A stretch of DNA of 64,000 nt from Bradyrhizobium barranii subsp. barranii (GTDB lineage Bacteria > Pseudomonadota > Alphaproteobacteria > Rhizobiales > Xanthobacteraceae), in the NCBI RefSeq assembly GCF_017565645.3, contig NZ_CP086136.1, forward strand, positions 124,001 through 188,000, read 5' to 3'. Position 1 is the stretch's first letter; every line of letters starts with the position of its first letter. The position numbers and the translations under genes were made by a program. The notes beneath the pieces are model-generated. The model worked only from the letters and a program-made list of their open reading frames with translations. It made no database searches and was not told the DNA's origin. Of the stretch, positions 45,980 through 55,392 are shown piece by piece.

Positions 45980-46067
45980 TGGTGCGCAGCAAAGGACTCG
46001 AACCTTCACGGCCGTTAAGCCACTGGCACCTGAAGCCAGAGCGTCTACCAATTCCACCCACCTGCGC
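45980..46067 (-). pseudogene. Degraded second copy of tRNA-Leu (CAG)
   Basis: 88-nt near-duplicate of the tRNA at 50136-50222, with the same anticodon arm CTGGC/GCCAG around CAG, the same variable and T arms, and an encoded CCA. Differences: acceptor 5' GCGCAGG with 3' GCTGCGC keeps six pairs through a compensated C-G to G-C change but has a G-G clash at pair 7-66. One extra base sits between acceptor and D stem, and position 26 is T. Probably a pseudo-tRNA, though charging cannot be excluded. Confidence 0.7.
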
Positions 46068-46143
46068 GCCGTTTGGGGCACGGAGGCGGTTACCATGGTT
46101 AGGTGACGCGCTTGGCGCAGGACGATGCGCCTCTCTGGCAGCG

Positions 46144-48429
46144 TCAGAAGTCAACCGTCATTGATAACCACAACGTACGCGGCATGCCGCTGATCACATA
46201 ACCGGTCGGATTGCCGATCCAATAGCGTTTGTCGAAGAGGTTGGTGAGAGAAGCACGGAACGTGGTGGGTCGTCCCGCCAGCTGGGTCGCGTAACGTGCA
46301 CCAATGTCGAACGTCATCCAGGCCGGAACACTTTGGATGTTGTCAGCGCTGACATAGGCCTGGCTGGTGTAGATGGTACGCGCCGTCGTGGTCAGCCCGG
46401 GCAGGAACGGAGTGTCCCACTCGACACCGAGCTTGCTCTGCCATTCCGGAGCGCCGATGGCACGGTTGCCATCATGGAGGTGCCCTTCAGTCTTTGTCAG
46501 CCGCGCGTCGAGGTAAGTCACCCCTCCCAGGACGCGGATCCCGGGCCCGACTTCACCGAACGTATTGAACTCGATGCCCCGGTTCCTTTGCTCACCATCG
46601 AGACTGAAGATCCTGGTAACCGGATCGGTCGCGCCGCTCGGCAGGCTGATCTGGAATGCCGCGAGGCTCGCGCCGAAACCTCCGAGATCGAGCTTGGTTC
46701 CGACTTCATACTGCTTTGTCTTGAAGGGCGCGAACACCGCATTGGTGTTGGCGGCGCCGGACGGCGGCGTTGGTCCAGGCGTGAGGCCTTCGATGTAGTT
46801 GGCGTAGAAGGACAGCTCCTTGATCGGCCGAACCACCAGCGCCACGGAAGGCGACGTGGCGCTCTGATCGTAGTGGGTCGTTTCCAGGCCGCTCACGGGG
46901 GCATAGCTGTTCGCGATAACCTGCTGCTGTCGCGCTCCGACGATCACCTGAAGCATCCCGTTCATCATCGAGAGCGTATCGGCAACGCCGACACTTCTCA
47001 GACCGAGGAAATCCGACTTCCCCTCAGGGAATGAAGACACCGGGGTGTCCGGACTCGCCAGCAGGGTCGGCGTGTAGATGTTGGTAAGATAGTTTCCGTA
47101 ATTGGTCTGACCGAGCCAGTCAGTGCGGTTCATGGCGCTGCCGCTGACAACGACCTCATGACCGACCGGACCTGTGTCGAAACGCGCCCGCACGCCGGCT
47201 TCGCCCGATACGCCGTCGTTTTTGCCGGTCTGGAAGCGAGAGGTCGAGAGGGCATCGCCTGCTGTGTTTAGAATGGTGGCGCCGGGGGCTTCCTGCTTGT
47301 CGAAGGTGAATTGGTTGGCGCCGATTGCGCCGAACACGGTGACATTATTCGACACATCATATTCGGCGCGCGTAAGCCCGGTGAGGCTCTTCGCGCGGGC
47401 ATAGTCGAACGGCTGGGCGAGGTTGATGCGGGGGTCCGGAGCGTTCGGCACCGCGATGCCAGTGACGGGCGTGTAGCCGCGAGCTGCCGCTTTCATCCAG
47501 TCGTCCTGATAGATGACATCGGCGGACCACCTGAAGCGCTCGCCCCGATAGTCAACGCCAAGCGAACCGACTCCGTCGCGTACCGACTGACGGTCGATCG
47601 TCGTATTGCCGCCATCGATCCCGCCGTTGAAACGAACGCCCCATTCGCGCTGTTCGCCGTAACGGCGCGCCACGTCGACTTCCGTGCCAAACCGCGCATT
47701 CGAGATGTAGCCGGCAGTCAGACGCGTCAGGTCCTCGTTTGCCCGTTTGGTCACGACATTGACGCTGCCGCCGATGCTGCCGGACGGAGCCATGCCATTG
47801 AGGAACGCCCCGGGTCCCTTGAGCAGCTCGATGCGCTCGATCGGCGCAGGGTTGATCCGGTAAGCCGGCACGAGGCCGTACAGCCCATTCAGCGCGATCT
47901 CGCTGTTCTCGACCCGGAAGCCGCGAATGGTCAGCGCGTCATAGCGATTGCTGCTGCCGATCGCCGCCCGTACCGACGGATCGGAATTGGTCAGGACCTC
48001 GGCGACGCTGGTCGCCTGCTGATCGCGGATGGTCTTTTCAGTGTAGCTCGTGAGGCTATATGGCGTTTCCATATAATCCCTGTTGCCGAGCAGGCCGACC
48101 TGTCCGCCCCGCGCGACTTGCCCTCCAACGTACGGCACCGGCAACGCTGCCTGTCTTGCTCCAAGCGTGGCCGGCGCGCTCATCACTGGCGCGTTCTCAC
48201 GTCGCTCTGCCCGCCGCGTCGTCGCAGCGCGCGATGTATTGGATGACCGCTGTCGCCGCGCGAGAGAGGCTCGCTGCTCAGGCGCGACGACGGTCACGGG
48301 AGGGAGTGACTGTCCGGACGTCGCCGATTGTTGGCGGCCCGACTGCTGTGCGACGGATGAGGTCGTGGTCAAAAACACTGACACGCACGCAAGCCCAAAT
48401 GCGCGCGAGAAGGTCACGTCGTTAAGCAT
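46144..48429 (-). CDS. TonB-dependent siderophore receptor
   Basis: Outer-membrane ferric-siderophore receptor, 761 aa. Signal peptide ends near TTTSSVAQQ. An Arg/Ser-rich low-complexity leader (residues 40-95) precedes the plug domain: TSVAEVLTNSDPSVRA, YDALTIRGFRVENSEIALNGLYG in parts (ALTIRGFRVEN), and IERIELLKGPGAFLNG. A 22-strand barrel follows, ending RTLWLSMTVDF with the terminal Phe. It resembles ferrichrome/ferric-hydroxamate-type receptors; the ligand cannot be named. Divergent from a PepSY-domain protein gene, a common iron-uptake pairing, and inside the interval bounded by the two tRNA-Leu copies. Confidence 0.92.
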   Translation of the reverse strand: MLNDVTFSRAFGLACVSVFLTTTSSVAQQSGRQQSATSGQSLPPVTVVAPEQRASLARRQRSSNTSRAATTRRAERRENAPVMSAPATLGARQAALPVPYVGGQVARGGQVGLLGNRDYMETPYSLTSYTEKTIRDQQATSVAEVLTNSDPSVRAAIGSSNRYDALTIRGFRVENSEIALNGLYGLVPAYRINPAPIERIELLKGPGAFLNGMAPSGSIGGSVNVVTKRANEDLTRLTAGYISNARFGTEVDVARRYGEQREWGVRFNGGIDGGNTTIDRQSVRDGVGSLGVDYRGERFRWSADVIYQDDWMKAAARGYTPVTGIAVPNAPDPRINLAQPFDYARAKSLTGLTRAEYDVSNNVTVFGAIGANQFTFDKQEAPGATILNTAGDALSTSRFQTGKNDGVSGEAGVRARFDTGPVGHEVVVSGSAMNRTDWLGQTNYGNYLTNIYTPTLLASPDTPVSSFPEGKSDFLGLRSVGVADTLSMMNGMLQVIVGARQQQVIANSYAPVSGLETTHYDQSATSPSVALVVRPIKELSFYANYIEGLTPGPTPPSGAANTNAVFAPFKTKQYEVGTKLDLGGFGASLAAFQISLPSGATDPVTRIFSLDGEQRNRGIEFNTFGEVGPGIRVLGGVTYLDARLTKTEGHLHDGNRAIGAPEWQSKLGVEWDTPFLPGLTTTARTIYTSQAYVSADNIQSVPAWMTFDIGARYATQLAGRPTTFRASLTNLFDKRYWIGNPTGYVISGMPRTLWLSMTVDF

Positions 48430-48760
48430 GCAGTTCCCGGAGTCTTTTCTTCTTGATGCCCCGTCCCAGACACGAATCGCTTGGGACGAGAGCGACTAAG
48501 CATTCGGGAAAATCCATGCCAACTAGAAGGCGTCTAAGCTTCCAGGTGATCCTGGCGCGCCGCTCTACGTTTCGATTTCACATCGCATCGATTGTTGGTA
48601 AGCGCGAAAGCTTTTTGCTGCCGCCCGAACGCACGATTCGAAAAACTTCGTAAGACCGCAACGCGCCGGATGTGATCGCGACGAGCCATGAGGCAGACCG
48701 CGCGAAACCACCGCGGTCAATTGTCACAGACGCGCAATTGCTGGGGACTCAAGACCCGAC
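48430..48760. other. Divergent regulatory region between TonB receptor and PepSY genes
   Basis: No gene seen. A weak dyad CTAGAAGGCGTCTAAG (48523-48538) resembles the rhizobial iron-control element bound by Irr (TTTAGAA-like arms), but the match is partial. A promoter for each divergent gene is expected here. Confidence 0.35.
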
Positions 48761-49945
48761 ATGACATCGCTACTGGTAAATGCATCGCACACCGCCGCGC
48801 GGAAGCGACCCAACATGCGATCGCTGCGGACGTGGGCCGGCATCCACCGCTGGACGAGCATCATCTCGACGCTGTTCCTGCTGGTCCTCTCCCTGACGGG
48901 CTTGCCGCTGATATTTCAAAAAGAGATCGACGAGGCGTTTGGTTCATCGGGAACGTTGGCCGAAGTCCCGGAAAGCAAGGGCGCGCCAACGCTTGATTCC
49001 ATCGTCGCGGCAGCGCTGGCGCGACACCCCGGCGATACGATGATCTCACTCGAATTTGCAAAGCGGTGGCCGATCGTAGAGACGCGCTCGGCGCCAACCC
49101 CGGATGCCGGCCCCACCCGGATCCACCGCGAGGCGATCGACCTTCGCACCGGTCAGCTCACAACGATGCCGCAACGGCGTAGTCCCGTGATGCAATTCCT
49201 GCATACGCTGCACGCGGATTTGTATCTGGGGCTGCCCGGCGGCTTGTTCCTTGCCGGCATGGCACTCGTCGTCATCGCCTCTGTCGTCTCGGGCTTGATA
49301 CTCTATCCGCCATTCGTCCGCCGATTTGGATTTGGCACGGTTCGCACGAACAAGAGCCGAAAACTATTGTGGCTCGACCTGCACAATCTGACGGGCATCA
49401 TTACGATGGCATGGCTGCTCCTCGTTGCCACGACCGGAGCAATCAACACCCTGCATGGCCCCGTTTCCACTTCGGTAAGGACAGCCATGTCCGACGAGAT
49501 TCGGCGGCGGGTCGCCATGACACCGGCAGGGCAAATGGAAGAGGTCGATCGGCCTGGGTCAATCGAAGCTGCGATTGCTGCTGCCCGCGGCAAGGTGCCA
49601 GCAGCGCGAGTGATGTCGTTGTTGTTCCCGAACGCTGAGATCAGTCCGTCCAACCACTACGTCGTTCTGATGAAGGACGGACAAATGATGACACAGGAGC
49701 TGTTCTACGCGGTGCTCATCGACGCCCGTACCGGTGGCGTGTCTGACGTATTCGAGCCGACGGGTGTCACGAAGGCGCTGCTTATCGCCGAGCCGTTGCA
49801 TTTTCCGACGACGTTTCCCGGCCTGGCGCCCAAGCTCGTCTGGGCGTTTTTCGACATCGTGACGATCATGGTGCTGGTGAGCGGTTTGTATTTGTGGGCC
49901 AGCACACCGGGCGGTCGCATCCAGCGCAAACGCCCTGCGAAATAG
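48761..49945 (+). CDS. PepSY-associated membrane protein (iron-uptake related)
   Basis: A 394-aa inner-membrane protein of the PepSY-TM family, with four membrane spans. TM1 is WTSIISTLFLLVLSLTGLPLIF after HRW, TM2 GLFLAGMALVVIASVVSGLILY after LHADLYLG, TM3 LTGIITMAWLLLVATTGAINT after LDLHN, and TM4 near the C-terminus. The conserved His in IHRW, LHADLY and LDLHN may bind haem, and members are proposed to reduce ferric siderophores. GIRIQRKRP forms a basic tail. The start could also be the ATG at 48815. Divergent from the TonB receptor. Confidence 0.85.
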   Translation: MTSLLVNASHTAARKRPNMRSLRTWAGIHRWTSIISTLFLLVLSLTGLPLIFQKEIDEAFGSSGTLAEVPESKGAPTLDSIVAAALARHPGDTMISLEFAKRWPIVETRSAPTPDAGPTRIHREAIDLRTGQLTTMPQRRSPVMQFLHTLHADLYLGLPGGLFLAGMALVVIASVVSGLILYPPFVRRFGFGTVRTNKSRKLLWLDLHNLTGIITMAWLLLVATTGAINTLHGPVSTSVRTAMSDEIRRRVAMTPAGQMEEVDRPGSIEAAIAAARGKVPAARVMSLLFPNAEISPSNHYVVLMKDGQMMTQELFYAVLIDARTGGVSDVFEPTGVTKALLIAEPLHFPTTFPGLAPKLVWAFFDIVTIMVLVSGLYLWASTPGGRIQRKRPAK

Positions 49946-50135
49946 GAAGCGCGGGTGCCGACACGGCGAGCGTATTCTTGCAAGCCAGGAGCCCGCGGCC
50001 GCCATCGTCGCCAGGAGGGAGCGGATGGGTTGAGCGCGCTCGCCGGGCGAGACAAAACCACCCGTGGCCAAGGGAGCCGTCCAAGCACGCAGATGGGGCT
50101 CAACTAACTGGAATTGCTCATTTTCCAGAATTGTA

Positions 50136-50222
<87 letters not shown>

Positions 50223-50385
50223 ATGCCGTTTGGGGCACGGAGGCGGTTACTACGGTTCGGTGACGCGGTTGTCAAATGCTGCTTGGCACCTGCGCGGGGA
50301 TGCGGATTGCGCATCGCAAACCGGCCCGATACAAGCCTGATAACACGCACTCTTTCCGCAGGAATGGACCCCAGGAATGGATCCC

Positions 50386-51351
50386 ATGGCATCGAATCTG
50401 GAAACTCTCGTCACGGTTTTCGGCGGATCGGGGTTTTTGGGCCGGAATGTCGTCCGCGCGCTGTGCCGGCGGGACTACCGGGTCCGCGTCGCGGTGCGGC
50501 GGCCGGAACTGGCCGGGTACCTCCAGCCGTCCGGCAAGGTCGGGCAGGTCCACACCGTGCAGGCGAATCTGCGCTATCCGGCGTCGGTCGAGGCGGCGCT
50601 GCGTGATTCGCATGTCGTGATCAATCTGGTCGGCATCCTCACCGAGGGCGGCGCGCAGAGCTTTGACGCCGTCCAGGCCAGGGGCGCCGAGACCGTCGCC
50701 AAGGCAGCGGCCGCCGCCGGCGCGCGCCTGGTGCATGTCTCCGCGATCGGCGCCGATGCGGAATCGCCCTCGCGCTATGCCAAGGCCAAGGCGGCCGGCG
50801 AGGCGGCGGTGCTGGCCGCGGTGCCCTCGGCCACCATCTTCCGTCCCTCCGTGATGTTCGGCCCCGAGGACCAGTTCACCAACCGTTTTGCCGCGCTGGC
50901 GCGGATGTCGCCGGTGCTGCCGCTGATCGGCAGCGAGACCAGGATGCAGCCGGTCTATGTCGGCGACGTCGCCACCGCGATCGCGGATGCGGTCGACGGC
51001 AAGGCCAAGGCGGGCGCGACCTACGAGCTCGGCGGTCCGGAAGTGCTGACCATGCGCGAGATCATCGAGGCCATTTTGGCCATCACCGACCGCAAGCGGG
51101 CGCTGGTCCCGCTGTCGTTCGGCCTTGCTCGCTTCCAGGCCAACTTCCTGCAATTCGCGCCGGGCGCGCTGAAGCTTACGCCGGACCAGGTCACGCTGCT
51201 CGAGCACGACAATGTCGTGTCGGAGGCGGCCAAGGCGGCGGGGCTGACGCTGGAAGGCCTCGGCATTGCCGCGGATTCGCTGGAGGCCATCGCCCCGCAA
51301 TATCTCTGGCGTTTTCGCGCGGCCGGGCAGTTCCAGCGAATGAGCGTTTGA
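50386..51351 (+). CDS. NDUFA9-like NAD(P)-binding protein (complex I-associated SDR)
   Basis: Atypical extended SDR of about 321 aa, orthologous in pattern to mitochondrial NDUFA9 and alphaproteobacterial complex I assembly proteins. Rossmann motif VFGGSGFLGRNVVRAL is near residues 12-27; VVINLVGIL and YAKAKAAGEAAV (the YxxxK-like element) follow. The C-terminal half contains GGPEVLTMREI. AGGA precedes the ATG at 50386; the ATG at 50377 is an alternative. The protein probably binds NADPH structurally rather than catalysing a reaction. Confidence 0.85.
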   Translation: MASNLETLVTVFGGSGFLGRNVVRALCRRDYRVRVAVRRPELAGYLQPSGKVGQVHTVQANLRYPASVEAALRDSHVVINLVGILTEGGAQSFDAVQARGAETVAKAAAAAGARLVHVSAIGADAESPSRYAKAKAAGEAAVLAAVPSATIFRPSVMFGPEDQFTNRFAALARMSPVLPLIGSETRMQPVYVGDVATAIADAVDGKAKAGATYELGGPEVLTMREIIEAILAITDRKRALVPLSFGLARFQANFLQFAPGALKLTPDQVTLLEHDNVVSEAAKAAGLTLEGLGIAADSLEAIAPQYLWRFRAAGQFQRMSV

Positions 51352-51359
51352 GGCTTTTC

Positions 51360-51500
51360 TTCACCTCGCCCCGCCTGCGGGGAGAGGTCGGATCGCTCTT
51401 GCGATCCGGGTGAGGGGGTACAGGTCCCTCGCCAGTTGTATGCGCGGAGAGAGGCCCCTCACCCCAACCCTCTCCCCGTAAGAACGGGGCGAGGGAGTGC
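51360..51500. repeat. Bradyrhizobiales-type palindromic intergenic repeat
   Basis: Paired elements of the CCCTCTCCCCG / CGGGGAGAGG kind: TCACCTCGCCCCGCCTGCGGGGAGAGG and, inverted, CCTCACCCC...CTCTCCCCGTAAGAACGGGGCGAGGG. Similar sequence recurs at 58065-58220. Folds into large hairpins; mobile or structural repeat, non-coding. Confidence 0.7.
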
Positions 51501-51535
51501 ACCGCCGACGTGGCCGCGGTGCGAACCTTCAAGCC

Positions 51536-52276
51536 TCAAAACTTCAGCTTCTTGAACACCGCTTCCGGCAGCGTCTTGATGATCAGCATCACGAGACGCC
51601 ATTTGCCGCTGACATAGATGACGTCGGTCTTCTTCTCGACGGCGTTGAGGATCGCATCGCCGACGACCGGCGCCTCGACGGTGAGCGGGCCGATCAGCTT
51701 CATGCCCTCCGTCATTTTTGTGCGGACGAAGCCGGGCTTCACCGTGACGACGTGAACGCCACCGCGGCTGGCGCGGGCGCGCAGGCCCGACAGGAAGGCG
51801 GAGAAGCCTGCTTTCGCCGATCCGTAGACATAATTGGAGGCACGGCCGCGATCGCCGGCGACCGAGGACACGCCGACAATCGTGCCACTGCCGCGCGCCA
51901 AAAATTTCTCTGCGAACAGGCCGAGGATCAACGACGGGCCTTCGTAGTTCGAGCGCATGATCGTGGTGGCGTGCGCGAGATCGCTCTCGGCATTTTGCTG
52001 CACGCCCAGTAGGCCGACGATCGAGATGACGACATCAGGCAACGCAGCAAGGCCGCTCACAAAGCCCTCGAACGAAGCGGTATCGAGCACATCGAATGTG
52101 CGGAGGCCAACCTCGACATTGTAGCGCGCGCGCAGATCGGCCGCATCAGGCTCGAGTGCGGCGACGTCACGGCCCGCGAGGGCGACATCGTATCCGGCCT
52201 TGGCAAAGGCGCGCGCGGCGGCGCGGCCGATATCGGAGGAGCCACCGAGCACAATTGCGGATTTGCGTGACGTCAC
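51536..52276 (-). CDS. SDR resembling decaprenylphosphoryl-2-keto-erythropentose reductase (DprE2)
   Basis: A 246-aa short-chain reductase. GGSSDIGRAAARAFAK is at residues 11-26, and the catalytic Ser, Tyr and Lys are in VSSVAGDRGRASNYVYGSAKAG, quoted in part as SSVAGDRGRASNYVYGSAK. This SSVAG-RxRxxNxxYGxSKA pattern is characteristic of DprE2. The C-terminus is hydrophobic and membrane-associating. Starts with GTG three bases after the stop of the DprE1-like gene, so the two are tightly coupled. In mycobacteria DprE1 and DprE2 epimerise decaprenylphosphoryl-ribose to arabinose. Confidence 0.82.
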   Translation of the reverse strand: MTSRKSAIVLGGSSDIGRAAARAFAKAGYDVALAGRDVAALEPDAADLRARYNVEVGLRTFDVLDTASFEGFVSGLAALPDVVISIVGLLGVQQNAESDLAHATTIMRSNYEGPSLILGLFAEKFLARGSGTIVGVSSVAGDRGRASNYVYGSAKAGFSAFLSGLRARASRGGVHVVTVKPGFVRTKMTEGMKLIGPLTVEAPVVGDAILNAVEKKTDVIYVSGKWRLVMLIIKTLPEAVFKKLKF

Positions 52277-52279
52277 GGC

Positions 52280-53605
52280 TTAAACCTCATCGAACAGGCG
52301 TTGTGAAAGTTTTGAGCGGATGGTCCCGGCGGGATCGAGCGATTTGCGGATCGCGTTGAAGCGCCGCAAGGCCGGATAGCCGGCTTCGAACGTGGCGCGC
52401 GACTGGCGGGCATCCTTGGCCAGATAAAGCCGGCCGCCGGCGGCGACGACCAGGCGGTCGATCTCGTCGAGGAAATTCAGGATGTCGCCCTTCACCGGGA
52501 AATCCAGCGCCAGCGTGTAGCCGGGCAGCGGGAACGACAGGATGCCGTCGCCCTGACCAAGTTTCTTGAGCACCGCGAGGAAGGAGGCATCGCCGCGCCG
52601 GGCGACGCGATCGAGGATCTCGCCGAGCACGGCGCGGGCGCCCAGCTCCGGAATCACGCATTGATGCTGGAGGAAGCCGCGCCGGCCGTAGATGCGGTTC
52701 CAGTCGGCGATGCTGTCGAGCGGGAAGAAATAGGGATAAAGCGAGACCACATGGCCGCCGCCGGCGCGCCGCGCGCCCATGCGGTAGTAGAGCTCGTTGA
52801 AGGCGCGGATGCTGTAGCGGTTCAGCGTCATCGACGGCAGGTCGACGGGCACCGCGAGGCCGGGATTTTTGCCGGCGGGAAATGCACCGGCGCCGTCGGC
52901 AATCTCGCCCGTCCTTGCGTGCTCGCCGAGATAGATCAGCGAGCGGCCGAGATCGCTGCCGCGTGCGGCACAATCGATCCAGGCCACCGAATAGGTCGCG
53001 GAATCGCCCGCATCGAGCGCGCGCATCGCGGCATCGAGATCGGATGCGGAGATCACCCGCTCGCGGATCCACCCCGTTTCGACCGGTCGTAGCCGCATCG
53101 TCGCCTCGAGGATCACCCCGGTGAGGCCCATGCCGCCGACGGTCGCGAAGAAGGCATCGGAATTCTGTTCGCGCGAGGCCTCGATGGTCTCGCCCTGCCC
53201 GGTGCGCAGCAGGATGCTGTCGACATAGCGGCCGAAACCGCCCTCGCAATGATGGTTCTTGCCGTGGACATCGGCGGCAATGGCACCGCCGACCGAGACG
53301 AAGCGCGTTCCGGGAACCACGAAGGGCAGGAAACCGCGCGGACCAAAGGTGTCGATTAGGTCTGACAGCAGCACGCCGGCTTCGAGGCGGATGCGCCCGG
53401 TCACGGGATCGAACGACCGGACCCGGTCGAACCCCGTCATCGCGACGGTTCTGATGGCGCCGATCGCGGCATCGCCATAGGCGCGGCCATTGCCCCTGGC
53501 CACGGAGCCCGTCACCACGGCTTCGCCCACGGCCTCGAACGACCGCGGCCGCAGCAGCTCGCTATCGACGACCGGGAAACGCCCCCAGCCGCTGACGAGG
53601 GTCAT
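52280..53605 (-). CDS. FAD-dependent oxidoreductase resembling DprE1
   Basis: VAO-type flavoenzyme of 441 aa. FAD domain: ARGNGRAYGDAA, then VSVGGAIAADVHGKNHH with GSFG-like GGFGRYVDS, the exact DprE1 signature. The substrate domain has LSFPLPGYTLALDFPVK and GGRLYLAKDAR. Lys397 aligns with the catalytic Lys418 of M. tuberculosis DprE1. The drug-target Cys387 position is Ala366 (codon at 52508-52510), with identical 31-residue spacing. Oxidises polyprenylphosphoryl-ribose to the keto intermediate by homology. CAGGAG precedes the ATG; operon with the DprE2-like gene. Confidence 0.85.
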   Translation of the reverse strand: MTLVSGWGRFPVVDSELLRPRSFEAVGEAVVTGSVARGNGRAYGDAAIGAIRTVAMTGFDRVRSFDPVTGRIRLEAGVLLSDLIDTFGPRGFLPFVVPGTRFVSVGGAIAADVHGKNHHCEGGFGRYVDSILLRTGQGETIEASREQNSDAFFATVGGMGLTGVILEATMRLRPVETGWIRERVISASDLDAAMRALDAGDSATYSVAWIDCAARGSDLGRSLIYLGEHARTGEIADGAGAFPAGKNPGLAVPVDLPSMTLNRYSIRAFNELYYRMGARRAGGGHVVSLYPYFFPLDSIADWNRIYGRRGFLQHQCVIPELGARAVLGEILDRVARRGDASFLAVLKKLGQGDGILSFPLPGYTLALDFPVKGDILNFLDEIDRLVVAAGGRLYLAKDARQSRATFEAGYPALRRFNAIRKSLDPAGTIRSKLSQRLFDEV

Positions 53606-53706
53606 GGCTCAGCTCCTGTGCCGGGCGCGCGCCGCCCTGCTCTGGAAACTGCCTACCGATCAAAAGCTTATATTGCGTTGAGGCGCGTCAGTGAGTTTTC
53701 GAGAGG

Positions 53707-54513
53707 TTAACGGCCGAGCGCCAGCGCGATCAGGCCGAGCGTGCCGACGATGACGCGCCACCAGGCGAACACCGCGAAGCCGTGGCGGGTGACGTAGCTC
53801 AAGAACGTCTTCACCACGATGATCGCGGTGATGAACGACACCACGAAGCCGATCGCGACGATGCCCATGTGGTCCATCGTCATCTCGGAGCGGTTCTTGT
53901 AGAAATCGTAGGCGAACGCGCCGATCATGGTGGGGATGGCGAGGAAGAACGAGAACTCCGCCGCCGCGCGCTTGTCGGCGCCCAGAAACATCGCGGCGAC
54001 GATGCTGGCGCCGGAGCGCGACACGCCCGGGATCATCGCGATGCACTGCGCGATGCCGATATAGAGATACATCAGCAGCGGAAAGCGGGTGGCGTCATGC
54101 TCGCGCGCCTTGAGATCGAGCCGATCGACCCACAGCAGGATGGCGCCGCCGACGATCAGCGAGAAGCACACGACCCAGGGATTGAACAGCAGGCTCTTGA
54201 TGTATTTGCCGGCGACGAGACCGACGATGACCGCGGGCAGGAACGCCACCAGCACGCCGATCACGAAGCGGCGCGCATAGGCGTCGCCGGTGAACATGCC
54301 GATCGCGACGTCCCACAATTTCTTGAAGTACAGCACAACGATCGCGAGGATCGCGCCGAGCTGGATCAGAACGGTAAACGAATCCCAGAACGCGCCTTCG
54401 CCGAGATGGAAGAAGCGCTCCGCGAGCAGAAGGTGGCCGGTCGAGGACACGGGAAGGAACTCGGTCACACCCTCGATGATGCCGAGGATCACTGCCCGTA
54501 TTGCGTCTGACAT
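53707..54513 (-). CDS. uppP: Undecaprenyl-diphosphate phosphatase (UppP/BacA)
   Basis: Integral membrane phosphatase of 268 aa that regenerates undecaprenyl phosphate, the lipid carrier for peptidoglycan and surface sugars. Catalytic motifs: GVTEFLPVSSTGHL (residues 15-28) and PGVSRSGASIVAAMFLG. Eight predicted spans. Complete and of standard length. Upstream on the same strand as the DprE1/DprE2-like genes but 101 bp away, which suits lipid-carrier metabolism though co-transcription is not shown. Confidence 0.96.
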   Translation of the reverse strand: MSDAIRAVILGIIEGVTEFLPVSSTGHLLLAERFFHLGEGAFWDSFTVLIQLGAILAIVVLYFKKLWDVAIGMFTGDAYARRFVIGVLVAFLPAVIVGLVAGKYIKSLLFNPWVVCFSLIVGGAILLWVDRLDLKAREHDATRFPLLMYLYIGIAQCIAMIPGVSRSGASIVAAMFLGADKRAAAEFSFFLAIPTMIGAFAYDFYKNRSEMTMDHMGIVAIGFVVSFITAIIVVKTFLSYVTRHGFAVFAWWRVIVGTLGLIALALGR

Positions 54514-54682
54514 ATTTACGGTCCATTTCCGCTGGAAAAGCGGGGCTCTTCTCGCCTATTCGTCCTGCTCTCGCAATCGCAAAATGCGACGTAACGCCCT
54601 TGCCTCGCGGTTTTGAAGGACTAGTGTGGCGCCGCACAAACATTGATGGAATCTTAATCACCATCAAATAGTCAAAGGCTTC

Positions 54683-55375
54683 ATGTTTACGCTGTTTCAT
54701 CATCCGTTCTGCCCGCATTCGCGTTTCATCCGCCTGATCGCGGGAGAATACGGGCTCGAATTGCGGCTGGTCGAAGAACGCAGCTGGGAGCGGCGCGAGG
54801 CATTTCTGCTGCTCAATGCGGCCGGCACCACGCCCGTCCTGGTGGACAAGGAACAATCGCCCATACCGGGCGCGGCGATCATCGCCGAATATGTCGACGA
54901 GGCCTATGGCGCCGACATGGGACCGAAGCGCCTGATGCCGGAAACGGTCGCCGAGCGCGTCGAGGTGCGCCGGCTGATGGCCTGGTTCAACGAAAAGTTC
55001 TTCGAGGAGGTCTCGCATCCTCTGGTCACCGAGCGCATCTACAAGCGCTTCATGAGCGAGGAGAACGGCGGCGGCGCGCCCTCGGCCGACGTGATGCGAG
55101 CCGCCAAGGCCAACGTGCGCTATCATCTGGCCTATATCGGCTGGCTGGCGCAGACGCGGAACTTCCTCGCCGGCGACCGGCTCACCTACGCGGATCTCGC
55201 CGCCGCGGCGCACCTCTCGGCGATCGACTATCTGGGCGACGTGCCATGGAGCGAGGACGACGCAGCAAAGGCGTGGTACGCGCGGGTGAAATCCCGCCCG
55301 TCGTTCCGTCCGCTGCTGAGCGAATGGCTGGCGGGCGTGCCGGCATCGCGGACCTACGTGGACCTGGACTTCTGA
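54683..55375 (+). CDS. Glutathione S-transferase family protein
   Basis: A 230-aa soluble protein. The N-terminal thioredoxin-like domain begins [17 protein letters not shown], with the CPxS-type site of stringent-starvation/omega-like GSTs, then the cis-Pro in GTTPVLVD and ESxxI replaced by [11 protein letters not shown]. The C-terminal helical domain has [22 protein letters not shown] glutathione-linked reductase or transferase role is likely; substrate unknown. It is immediately upstream of queG in the same direction. Confidence 0.9.
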   Translation: MFTLFHHPFCPHSRFIRLIAGEYGLELRLVEERSWERREAFLLLNAAGTTPVLVDKEQSPIPGAAIIAEYVDEAYGADMGPKRLMPETVAERVEVRRLMAWFNEKFFEEVSHPLVTERIYKRFMSEENGGGAPSADVMRAAKANVRYHLAYIGWLAQTRNFLAGDRLTYADLAAAAHLSAIDYLGDVPWSEDDAAKAWYARVKSRPSFRPLLSEWLAGVPASRTYVDLDF

Positions 55376-55392
55376 ATTCCGATCCAACCGAA

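Noticed and set aside
55246..55392. queG starting at the first ATG of its frame (55246)
   Set aside because: This would overlap 130 bp of the GST gene with unstructured residues; the family-conserved part begins near 55393.
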